A DNA stretch of 64,000 nucleotides, taken from Varibaculum cambriense DSM 15806 (GTDB lineage Bacteria > Actinomycetota > Actinomycetes > Actinomycetales > Actinomycetaceae). The notes beneath the pieces were generated by a model. It made no database searches, was not told the DNA's origin, and saw nothing but the letters and a program-made list of their open reading frames with translations. Below are positions 50,926 through 58,773 of this stretch, piece after piece. Every line of letters starts with the position of its first letter. Position 1 is the stretch's first letter. Position numbers and translations under genes: made by a program. Location: contig NZ_ATUF01000002.1 in NCBI RefSeq assembly GCF_000420065.1, positions 744,001 through 808,000 on the forward strand, given 5' to 3'.

Positions 50926-52332
50926 TTAGGGGTGTAGCCGGGAAAAAATAAGTAATCCGATACCGGTCAGCCCGGCAGCTCCCAAACCGAAGGCAAATAC
51001 AGCTAAAGAGGAAGAACGCACCCACTGCTTGGAAGCCAGATCGGTAGAAGTGCTATCTGCCTGGAACTTTAAGGGATCTCCGTTAGCTGCCTGGCTATCG
51101 GAATTGGAGCCGTTTGTGGCGGCAGAGTCGGAAGTGGCAGCGTTAGAACCCGGGTTAGTTCCCGCGGGATTTTCTGCCGGGGAAGAACCAGTTGCCGGGT
51201 CGGGCAGGGTGGGGAAGGTATTTGCCGGCGGTTGGGCTAGCCGCGGACGACTTAGCGAGCCTCTAATTCCCGCAGAATTAGTCCCGCCTAGCTGCGAACT
51301 TGCTTGTAGTCGCGAAGAGGAAGACTGGTTGGGGTTAAGCGCCGCACCAGTATGTCCGGCGGCAGGTTTCGAGGGGGGATTGGTTCCCGGATGAGAGTTT
51401 CCGTCCTTATCCCCCGTGTGGGGTGTAGGAGTAACCGGGGTGGTCTCTCCCGGATCAGGAGTGGGGGGATTATCAGATCCATCCCCGTCTTTTCCATCGA
51501 CAATGTCCTGTAAATCTTCAGGAACACGGGCTTCTTTACCGACGATAAAGGTGTAGGCCATTTCGGCCTGGTAAGACTTATCGGGATTCTGCGGATCGGT
51601 AGTGAGGGCTTTTAGGTAGATGGTATAAAAGCCGGCTTGGCTAAAACGCAGACTAATCGAGTCTTCTTTGCTTAATAGCAGGTTTTTAAATCCACTGTCC
51701 GAACTGTTCTTAGCCTGGGAATAAGGCATTTCTTGGTAGGCGCCCCCAGACTGCGTGGACCATGACTCTATTGTCGTTCCCGGATCCCAAGTCTTCACTT
51801 TGGTCACCTGAAAAACGGTCTGAGTTTTATCACTAAAACCAGAGGAGGACAGGGCTGACTCATCTGAGGCAAATATCGTTCCGTAATAGACTGGGGCGAC
51901 AGCCTGCCCGTTTTTATCGGAAGCAACCCGCACGCAGGTGCCAAATTTGGACTTGTAAGTCGTGACTTCTTTACCCTGTTCATTTACGGTTTTAAGGGTT
52001 CGGGCATCAATAAACTGATTGCTGGGATCTACCCGGGACTGCCAGGTGGTATTGGTATATCCCAGGTAGGTTTTCCCGTCGGCATACCCTAAATAAATCG
52101 GGGTATTTTCATCGGCGTCATTAACAAACTGCTCCCCACCGGGACAATTGTTCTTTGCCCAATCAGTAAGATCCGGGGGCTGGCCAGCTGGGTTGGGAGT
52201 GGAAATGCTGGTGGCCGGCGTGTCGGAAGGAGCGGCTTGGGCTAGAGGAGCAGAGCAAAAGCCAATGCACAGCGGCGCTGCTGCCACTAGGGTAGTGGCA
52301 GCAAAACTGCTGATCTTGCGCAGAATGCTCAT
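50926..52332 (-). CDS. Cell-surface protein with actinobacterial surface-anchored domain and C-terminal helix
   Basis: 468-aa exported protein. A signal peptide ends around LCIGFCSAPLAQA. The ~250-residue folded part ends in a segment (SISLRFSQAGFYTIYLKAL ... YTFIVG) that resembles the actinobacterial surface-anchored repeat domain. A ~170-residue Pro/Ser/Asn-rich stalk and a membrane helix (LAVFAFGLGAAGLTGIGLLIF) with a short tail complete it. No LPXTG sorting motif. ATG 52332 is preferred over a TTG four codons upstream because it has the GGAAAG spacing. Confidence 0.65.
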   Translation of the reverse strand: MSILRKISSFAATTLVAAAPLCIGFCSAPLAQAAPSDTPATSISTPNPAGQPPDLTDWAKNNCPGGEQFVNDADENTPIYLGYADGKTYLGYTNTTWQSRVDPSNQFIDARTLKTVNEQGKEVTTYKSKFGTCVRVASDKNGQAVAPVYYGTIFASDESALSSSGFSDKTQTVFQVTKVKTWDPGTTIESWSTQSGGAYQEMPYSQAKNSSDSGFKNLLLSKEDSISLRFSQAGFYTIYLKALTTDPQNPDKSYQAEMAYTFIVGKEARVPEDLQDIVDGKDGDGSDNPPTPDPGETTPVTPTPHTGDKDGNSHPGTNPPSKPAAGHTGAALNPNQSSSSRLQASSQLGGTNSAGIRGSLSRPRLAQPPANTFPTLPDPATGSSPAENPAGTNPGSNAATSDSAATNGSNSDSQAANGDPLKFQADSTSTDLASKQWVRSSSLAVFAFGLGAAGLTGIGLLIFSRLHP

Positions 52333-52489
52333 AATTGATCGCAACTTTCCAACCCAACCAATATTCTTACGGCTAGTGTATCACAACATTAAAGTTTAGC
52401 GATCGACTTTTAATCGAATTCCATCAAAAGCGACTAAAGTCCTGGGGTGATGAGGTCTCGATGAGAACAACAATGTGAACAATTTTAAC

Positions 52490-53908
52490 TTAGTTATCAT
52501 TGCTTTCAGCTTCGGCAGCGGCACGCATCGCGGAAGGTAAGGCCTCTAGAATCCGTCCGACTGCCCGATCATCGTGAGCCGAAGATACGAACCAAGCCTC
52601 AAAACCTGAGGGGGGCAGGGCAATGTTTTCCTCTTCCATCGCATGGAAGAAAGCCCGGTAACGGAAAGTTTCTTGCGCGTTTGCCTCCTCAAAATTGGTT
52701 ACCCCGTTTTCTGCTGGCGCCTGCCCGAAGAACACGGAGAACAAACTACCTGCCCGGTTTACTTTCAGGGCAACCCCCGCTTCTGCGGCCTCGTGCTCAA
52801 TTGCTCCGATGAGAGCATCGGCAACTGCCGTAGTGCGGGCATACACCGTGTGATCTGCCAGTTCTAAAGTTTTTAGCCCGGCAGCAGTAGCCAAAGGGTT
52901 CCCCGAAAGAGTACCTGCCTGGTAAACCGGACCGAGCGGTGAAAGCTGCTCCATAATTTCGCGGGAGCCTCCCAGGGCTGCTAGCGGCATTCCTCCTCCG
53001 ATAACCTTGCCGAAAGTAAAGAGATCCGGCACGAACTCGGCTTTTTCGAGCTCGTTTGCCCTCCAGCTAGCTAGCTCGTCCTCGTCGGAAAAAGCGGGAA
53101 GCTTAGCGGGGAGGTCTACCCAGTAATTATTTTGCAGTCCCCAGTATCCGGAAGGACCGACCCGGAAACCAGTTAGCACCTCATCGGTAATCATCAACGC
53201 CCCATACTTGCTGGTAAGTGCGCGAATATGTTGATTAAAACCGGGGAGGGGAGGCACGACCCCCATATTGGCGGGGCAGGATTCACAAATAACTGCCGCG
53301 ATCTGTTCCCCTTTGCACTCGAAGGTTTCGGTGAGGGCGTCAAAGTCGTTATAGGGAAGCACGATAGTTTCCGCAGCGACGGCGGCGGTTACGCCGGCAG
53401 AGCCCGGTAGCCCCTGGGTGGCCACCCCCGAACCAGCCGCAGCTAGCAGGCCATCGGAGTGACCGTGGTAGCAACCGGCAAACTTAATGATTAGGTCACG
53501 TCCGGTTACCCCGCGTGCCAAACGAATCGCGGTCATGGTGGCTTCGGTACCGGTAGAAACCATGCGCACCTGTTCACAAGCGGGCATGCGGGCAGTAATC
53601 GCCTGCGCCAACTTGGTTTCGTTTACCGTGGGCGCCCCAAAAGAAAGTCCTTTTGTGGCAGTTTCTTGCACAGCGCGTACTACCGGGGGGCAAGAGTGTC
53701 CCAGTAGCGCCGGTCCCCAAGACCCCACCAAATCCACAAACGTGTGGTCTTCCTCGTCACGTACATACGCTCCGAACGCCTCTTTAATAAAGTGCGGAGT
53801 GCCGCCCACACTTCCATAGGCGCGAACCGGCGAGTTAACTCCTCCGGGGATCGCTTTTTTGGCTTGGGCGAATAGTTCTTTATCGGATTGGGGTGCTTGC
53901 TCACTCAT
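52490..53908 (-). CDS. hemL: Glutamate-1-semialdehyde 2,1-aminomutase
   Basis: 472-aa PLP enzyme making 5-aminolevulinate for tetrapyrrole synthesis. Motifs: IPGGVNSPVRAYG, GSWGPALLGH, DEVLTGFR and the PLP-lysine segment TFGKVIGGGMPLAALGG. ATG 53908 is chosen; a 20-codon upstream extension lacks a ribosome-binding site. No other heme genes are seen in the window. Length is slightly over the family norm, from an insert around LPAKLPAFSDEDELASW. Confidence 0.93.
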   Translation of the reverse strand: MSEQAPQSDKELFAQAKKAIPGGVNSPVRAYGSVGGTPHFIKEAFGAYVRDEEDHTFVDLVGSWGPALLGHSCPPVVRAVQETATKGLSFGAPTVNETKLAQAITARMPACEQVRMVSTGTEATMTAIRLARGVTGRDLIIKFAGCYHGHSDGLLAAAGSGVATQGLPGSAGVTAAVAAETIVLPYNDFDALTETFECKGEQIAAVICESCPANMGVVPPLPGFNQHIRALTSKYGALMITDEVLTGFRVGPSGYWGLQNNYWVDLPAKLPAFSDEDELASWRANELEKAEFVPDLFTFGKVIGGGMPLAALGGSREIMEQLSPLGPVYQAGTLSGNPLATAAGLKTLELADHTVYARTTAVADALIGAIEHEAAEAGVALKVNRAGSLFSVFFGQAPAENGVTNFEEANAQETFRYRAFFHAMEEENIALPPSGFEAWFVSSAHDDRAVGRILEALPSAMRAAAEAESNDN

Positions 53909-54055
53909 GCGCCCATTATCGCCCACAAGTCCCCAAGAGGCGATAATTGCGGCCTTTACACAGAACATTATTTAGCTTTTTCCATTTTTCTCTGCCTCCG
54001 CGAAGCTGATATCACCTCAGTTCGAACCGGCTGGGGGGACAGGAAAGGGTAAGGG

Positions 54056-54268
54056 ATGAAAGATTTCGGATTGCGCGCCTTGGTTTGGGTGCAAACTCGG
54101 CAGGCAATTGCGCGGTTAAGAAGCGAAGAGGACGGGATGACCACCGCCGAATACGCAATCGGAACTTTAGCGGCCGCCGCCTTCGCTGGTCTGTTGATGG
54201 CAGTCATTAAGGGAGGAGGGATAAAAAGCGCCTTAACTGCAATTATTAAACAAGCACTTTCGATTTAA
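54056..54268 (+). CDS. DUF4244 Flp-like pilin
   Basis: 70-aa small secreted pilin-type protein. A basic N-terminus ends in EEDGMTTAEYAIGTLAAAAF, the pattern of Flp/type IVb pilins: Gly at the cleavage site, Glu a few residues later, then a hydrophobic helix. It belongs to the actinobacterial tad cluster (Rv3656c-like). Next to TadE-like and Rv3654c-like genes, but tadA/tadB/tadC are not upstream as expected. Confidence 0.85.
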   Translation: MKDFGLRALVWVQTRQAIARLRSEEDGMTTAEYAIGTLAAAAFAGLLMAVIKGGGIKSALTAIIKQALSI

Positions 54269-54269
54269 A

Positions 54270-54674
54270 GTGACAATAATATTTGGGAAACATCCGCAGT
54301 CGGCGCAGTTCTTTAGATGGCTGCGCCGATTGTGGCAAATGCGTCGAGATAGTCAGGACGGTTACGCCACTGTAGAAACTGCCCTGACTCTTCCTGCCCT
54401 AGTAGCAGTAGCGGCGATGGGTTTAGGGGCCGGGGCAGCTGGCGCCGCCAAGGTGCAAACCTGTGACGCGGCCCGCACGGCTGCGCGTGCGGTAAGTATC
54501 GGAAAATCTTGGCAAGGCGGCGGCTTTGTTGGGGTGACTGTAGACAGCAGTGGGCAGTGGGTGCGCGCCACGGCCAGTAAAAACCTGGTGGGGAAAGCAA
54601 AACTTTTACCCGCGGTGACCTGCAAAGCTAGCACGCTGAAAGAACCAGAGTTAGCGATGGGGATAGAGCCGTGA
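54270..54674 (+). CDS. TadE-like pseudopilin
   Basis: 134-aa protein with the TadE-type start SQDGYATVETALTLPALVAV, a pseudopilin signal and helix, and two cysteines near the C-terminal half that may pair. GTG at 54270 is 1 nt after the DUF4244 stop; ATG 54339, which leaves a short basic leader, is an alternative start. Minor pilus component; overlaps the next gene by 4 nt (GTGA). Confidence 0.8.
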   Translation: MTIIFGKHPQSAQFFRWLRRLWQMRRDSQDGYATVETALTLPALVAVAAMGLGAGAAGAAKVQTCDAARTAARAVSIGKSWQGGGFVGVTVDSSGQWVRATASKNLVGKAKLLPAVTCKASTLKEPELAMGIEP

Positions 54675-55051
54675 AAACCGGGAGGAGCCACGCCCAGTTA
54701 TCCCCCACCGCACCGGAGGCCGGGTCGGCAACTATTTGGGCGGTGGCATTTATTAGTTTGTTAGTGGCTTTGGCGGTGGGGATTGGATTATTAGGGGGAG
54801 CCTTAAGTGCGAAGGCACGGGCACAAAACGGGGCAGACTTTGCAGCTTTAGCCGCCGCTCAGGCTCATTTTTATGGCACCGCGAATGCTCCTTGTGCCTT
54901 AGCGTCCCAAGTTGCTCAGGAAAATGCGGCGTCCTTAGATTCCTGTATTTTGCGTGCTAGGGACGCGGAAGTATCGGTGCGGGTAAAAACGGTTTTTAAC
55001 TGGCAACTTAAAGCCCACGCCCGAGCCGGTCCCGCCATTAATCCCCCTTAA
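54671..55051 (+). CDS. Rv3654c-like TadE/TadG family protein
   Basis: 126-aa protein starting at GTG 54671. EAGSATIWAVAFISLLVALA is a TadG-like membrane-anchored start and QNGADFAALAAAQA is the family's conserved second motif. Two or three cysteines in the rest. Third gene of the pilin trio and convergent with the DUF1998 helicase gene (10 nt apart), the same context as Rv3654c near Rv3649. Confidence 0.8.
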   Translation: MKTGRSHAQLSPTAPEAGSATIWAVAFISLLVALAVGIGLLGGALSAKARAQNGADFAALAAAQAHFYGTANAPCALASQVAQENAASLDSCILRARDAEVSVRVKTVFNWQLKAHARAGPAINPP

Positions 55052-55061
55052 AACGGCCGCA

Positions 55062-57506
55062 TTAACCGGCAGTGTCTTCCCGCCCAAAACTGCTCAGTAA
55101 AAATTCTAAAAGATCACGTCCTGCAGATTTAGAGAGCATTTCGTTTCTATTCCCGCACTTGGGGGAGTGGATACAGCGCGGACAGCCCTGTTTGCAAGGA
55201 CACTCATTTACTTGCCGATAGGTTAACTCTAGCCAGGTTGCTAGCTGGCGAAAGCCATGCCGCGAAAAACCGGCACCTCCGGGGGTGCCATCATAAATAA
55301 ACACCGTGGGCAGGCCGGTTTGCGGATGCTGGGTTAAAGATAGTCCCCCCAGATCCCAACGGTCACAGGTGGCCACTAAGGGAAGCAAGCCAATCAGGGC
55401 ATGTTCGGCTGCGTGCAAACCTCCGCCCAACAGTTGTTCTTCGTTTAGCTGCAACTGTTTAACTACCTTTTCTGCAAGCGTGAACCAGGTGCCGGTAGTT
55501 TGCAGGGTGCGGGTGGGGCAATCCAATTGGAAAGTAGCTTGATAAACATGACCCGGCAGGCGTAATAGATCAAAAGAAGTAACCGCGGTTTGCACCTCGA
55601 TCCGCCCGTAATGCCAGCTGACTCCCGGCGAAGGGGTCAGCGGGGTTACTTCTTCTGACAAAATCGAAATACTGGTATCCGTGTTGGGGCGGGTACGTAG
55701 CTTCTTGGGACCGGGAACCACTTCTGCGATGTCGTCTTCTCGGCGAGAAACCTGCCAGACATGGCCTTGATGCACATAAATCGCATCGGGGTGCAGCACG
55801 CTGTCCGCCCGGGAACTATCAACCGTGCCTATTACCTGGGCGCTTTCCGATTCAATAATTTGTACTTGGGCACTATCTCCGCGAAGTTTTACTGCCTGCC
55901 AGGGCGAAAATCGTTTAGTGATATCGAAACATAGTCCCCCCGGCCGATCTACCAGCAAGCCTTGCTGGCGAAGCTGAGACATGATCTGGGCGCTAGCCTC
56001 CCCGAATAAAACAGTATCTTCACTGGTTAAAGGAAGTTCTGCTGCGGCACACAGCAGTTGGGGAGCCAACACAAAGGGATTTTCGGTGTCGAAAACTATT
56101 TGCTCGGCAGAACGAAAAATCTCTTCTGGGTGGTGAGCGAGAAAATCATCTAGGGGATTATCGGAAATCACTAAGATGCCCAAGCCATCTTGCCCAGAGC
56201 GACCAGAACGACCAAGTTGTTGGAAGAAACTGGCGCGGGTTCCCGGCCAAGAACAGGTGATGGTGGCATCCAGCCCGGAAATATCGATTCCCAATTCTAA
56301 AGCGGAGGTCGCTGACAGGCCTTGCAGCGTACCTGCGCGTAGCTCTTTTTCTAACTTTCGGCGCTCTTCGGGCAGGTAACCGCCGCGATAGGCGGCCACC
56401 CGGGACATTAACTGCGGGTTACGGGTGCTTAACTGATCCCGGGCGATCTGGGCAATAGTTTCCACTCCCTGCCGGGAGGGGGCGAAGGTCAAAACTCGCC
56501 CTCCGCTATTTACTAGCTGCGCCAGCAGGCGCCCACCTTCCCAAATAGCGGGGTAGCGCGGCGCCTCTGCCGCCGCAGCCTCACTGTGGTCGGCGGCTTT
56601 TCCAGTTACTTTTGGCCCCTTCTCTACAGAGATACTTTCCCCGGCGCCCTCCTCACTGGTTTCCCACGGATTTTCTTCTTCCCAGGAAGCGGGATCACTA
56701 GCTTCGATTAGCGGCGGGCGCCACACAAAAACCGTGCGTGCCCCGCAGGCGGAAGTGTCGCGGTCAATAACCTCTAGTTCCCGTCCGCGCCCCAATAGAT
56801 TAGCGCCGTGAGCTGCCGGATTAGCGGTAGTAGCCGAGAGTAAAGCAAAGACCGGATCAGCTTGGTATTTACGGGCGAGACGGCGCAGGCGGCGTAATAT
56901 CAAGGCCACATTTGCCCCCAATACTCCGCGGTAATAGTGCGCCTCATCCACAATCACCAGCGACAATCCCCGCAAAAAAGGGCGCCAGAGCTCGTTATGA
57001 GGCAACAGTGCAAAATGTAGGAAATCGGGGTTAGTCAGCACTACGTCGGCGCCCGCGCGTGCCCATTTTTTAATTTCGGTAGGGCTGTCGCCATCTACCG
57101 GGGCGACCTGCAGATCCAATGCGGCCAGGTTGGACCAGTGGGTTAAAGCTGTCGCCTGGTCACGAGCTAAGGCCTTGGTAGGCGCTAAGTAGAGGGCGGT
57201 AGGGCGGGTACCCACCATAGATTTTTGGCGCCGTGCCAAGAACGCCAGCCATGCCGCCAAAGATTTGCCGGATCCGGTTCCGGAAGTCAGAATCACGTCC
57301 CGCCCACCATGCAAAGCATTTGCACAGCTAACTTGATGTTCCCAGAGGCGTTTAATTCCGTCGGCTTTAAGTGCTGTCTGTAAATCTTTTTCTACCCAGC
57401 TTGGCCAGGGCGTAAAACTGGCGCGCCGGGCAGGTAAAACGGTTTCGTAGAGCAACTGGTCGCTGCTAAAGGAACGCAATCCGTTCGCCAGGTCAGCGAT
57501 ACTCAC
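55062..57506 (-). CDS. DEAD/DEAH-box helicase with DUF1998 (Rv3649/YprA-like)
   Basis: 814-aa superfamily 2 helicase. Walker A TSGTGSGKSLAAW, DEAH box VIVDEAHYYRG and motif VI QQLGRSGRSG are present. The C-terminal DUF1998 region has a zinc-type cysteine group NECPCKQGCPRCIHSPKCGN. MrfA/YprA relatives unwind DNA in mitomycin-type repair. Insertions in the middle (Glu-rich, ~280-320) are lineage-specific. Conserved next to tad pilin genes in actinobacteria. Confidence 0.9.
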   Translation of the reverse strand: MSIADLANGLRSFSSDQLLYETVLPARRASFTPWPSWVEKDLQTALKADGIKRLWEHQVSCANALHGGRDVILTSGTGSGKSLAAWLAFLARRQKSMVGTRPTALYLAPTKALARDQATALTHWSNLAALDLQVAPVDGDSPTEIKKWARAGADVVLTNPDFLHFALLPHNELWRPFLRGLSLVIVDEAHYYRGVLGANVALILRRLRRLARKYQADPVFALLSATTANPAAHGANLLGRGRELEVIDRDTSACGARTVFVWRPPLIEASDPASWEEENPWETSEEGAGESISVEKGPKVTGKAADHSEAAAAEAPRYPAIWEGGRLLAQLVNSGGRVLTFAPSRQGVETIAQIARDQLSTRNPQLMSRVAAYRGGYLPEERRKLEKELRAGTLQGLSATSALELGIDISGLDATITCSWPGTRASFFQQLGRSGRSGQDGLGILVISDNPLDDFLAHHPEEIFRSAEQIVFDTENPFVLAPQLLCAAAELPLTSEDTVLFGEASAQIMSQLRQQGLLVDRPGGLCFDITKRFSPWQAVKLRGDSAQVQIIESESAQVIGTVDSSRADSVLHPDAIYVHQGHVWQVSRREDDIAEVVPGPKKLRTRPNTDTSISILSEEVTPLTPSPGVSWHYGRIEVQTAVTSFDLLRLPGHVYQATFQLDCPTRTLQTTGTWFTLAEKVVKQLQLNEEQLLGGGLHAAEHALIGLLPLVATCDRWDLGGLSLTQHPQTGLPTVFIYDGTPGGAGFSRHGFRQLATWLELTYRQVNECPCKQGCPRCIHSPKCGNRNEMLSKSAGRDLLEFLLSSFGREDTAG

Positions 57507-57608
57507 CGGGGTCTCCCTTGTTGACGTGAAAATATTATTAATTTAGAGTCTGCGCCCAAAACCCTTCTGGTTGTGGAAACCACAGGGGTGACAAAATAAG
57601 GTTAAAGC

Positions 57609-58523
57609 ATGACTAGCGCGCTGAGAAGGGGACTGACTGCCGGTTACGTGCGGCGTTTTTCGGTGGCGCTATTTGCGGTCTGGTTGTTTGTATCCTGTTA
57701 CCTGATTTTTGTGGGTACCCGTGCGGGTCAAGCTACCGATACGTTGGCCATGTTTGCGCTATCGGAACTCAATGGCGCATTTGCGCCTTGGGATCAAGTA
57801 TTGCTGCGGGAATGGTATTTATTCATTTTGGTTCCGCTAATCGCGGCGGCAGTGATAGTTGCTCTGGTAAGACGGCGCTTTGCTCTGGGCGCCCGGATGT
57901 TGGTGATGGTGGTGGCAGCCACGGTAACCACCCAGCTTCTCAAGCACTTTTTGCTGTCTCGTCCCGCGCTCGGAATTACCTACTATATGACGAATTCCTT
58001 CCCCTCCGGTCACACTACTACCGCCGGAGCGGCCGCGGTGGCGCTGGTGATGGTAGCGGCTGATCGCTGGCGGGAAGTAGCCACCTATCTGTCGGCGCTA
58101 GTGCTCTGGTTGGTGGCTTTAGCAGTAATCGTAGCGCGTTGGCATCGACCCTCGGATGTATTTGCCGCCATCTGCGTAGTCGCCGTATTCTCCCTGTTAC
58201 TTTCGCCCCTGGAGCTGGGGGGAGAACGGGGGCAACGGGCTTTGAGACGAGGACGGATTGTCACCTTCCTGGCGGCGATCATGGTTCTGGTAGGAATAAT
58301 GATGGTCTCCTACGGCTATTTTCAACTAGGTGCCGGCACCCCTTATTTTTCTGTCGGTAGCGCCAGTAGTGACTTGCGGCAGCTCGCGGCTTCGCGTCAC
58401 CGACTCGCCCTCTTGCTGGCAGGAGGAACTGTCCTTACCCTCGCCGGAGCTTGTTGGATTTTCGTTTTCGAGGTAGCGCGAGCCGGAATGCGTACTCGAA
58501 AATTTTCCTCTGTTCCCGCCTAG
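57609..58523 (+). CDS. PAP2-family membrane phosphatase
   Basis: 304-aa membrane phosphatase with about six helices. The active-site set is KHFLLSRP, PSGHTT and ARWHRPSDV (nucleophile histidine). Candidate substrates are undecaprenyl diphosphate or phosphatidic acid. TAAGGT lies exactly 6 nt before the ATG and could be either a -10 of a leaderless mRNA or an AAGG ribosome-binding site. Divergent from the helicase gene. Confidence 0.9.
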   Translation: MTSALRRGLTAGYVRRFSVALFAVWLFVSCYLIFVGTRAGQATDTLAMFALSELNGAFAPWDQVLLREWYLFILVPLIAAAVIVALVRRRFALGARMLVMVVAATVTTQLLKHFLLSRPALGITYYMTNSFPSGHTTTAGAAAVALVMVAADRWREVATYLSALVLWLVALAVIVARWHRPSDVFAAICVVAVFSLLLSPLELGGERGQRALRRGRIVTFLAAIMVLVGIMMVSYGYFQLGAGTPYFSVGSASSDLRQLAASRHRLALLLAGGTVLTLAGACWIFVFEVARAGMRTRKFSSVPA

Positions 58524-58624
58524 GCCCTTTGCCCCAAAAGGTTTTTGGGGTTTCGCGCGCTCTCGACAGCTTACGCTGGGGGTATTTCCGCCCTCGCCAG
58601 CAAATATGAGAAGAATCAGCGCAA

Positions 58625-58640
58625 ACACAATATCTAGTGG
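58625..58640. promoter_or_regulatory. NrdR box 1 upstream of nrdD
   Basis: ACACAATATCTAGTGG matches the NrdR consensus ACACWATATATWGTGT at 13 or 14 of 16 positions. Its start is 32 nt from that of the second box, about three helical turns, as typical for NrdR operators. Confidence 0.8.
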
Positions 58641-58656
58641 TTAACATTTGGGAAAC

Positions 58657-58672
58657 CTACTATATCTCGTGT
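58657..58672. promoter_or_regulatory. NrdR box 2 upstream of nrdD
   Basis: CTACTATATCTCGTGT is a second near-consensus NrdR box in tandem with the first. A possible -10, TATAGT (58702-58707), lies downstream, so NrdR binding would block initiation when ATP/dATP levels signal sufficient dNTPs. Confidence 0.75.
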
Positions 58673-58773
58673 GTCTTTACCTTTTTCTACGCGGGTATGC
58701 CTATAGTCGATAGCGGTGGCTACACAGCCGTAGACAAACAAGAAGAACTTGAAGGAACTAGAAGAGGATAAAA

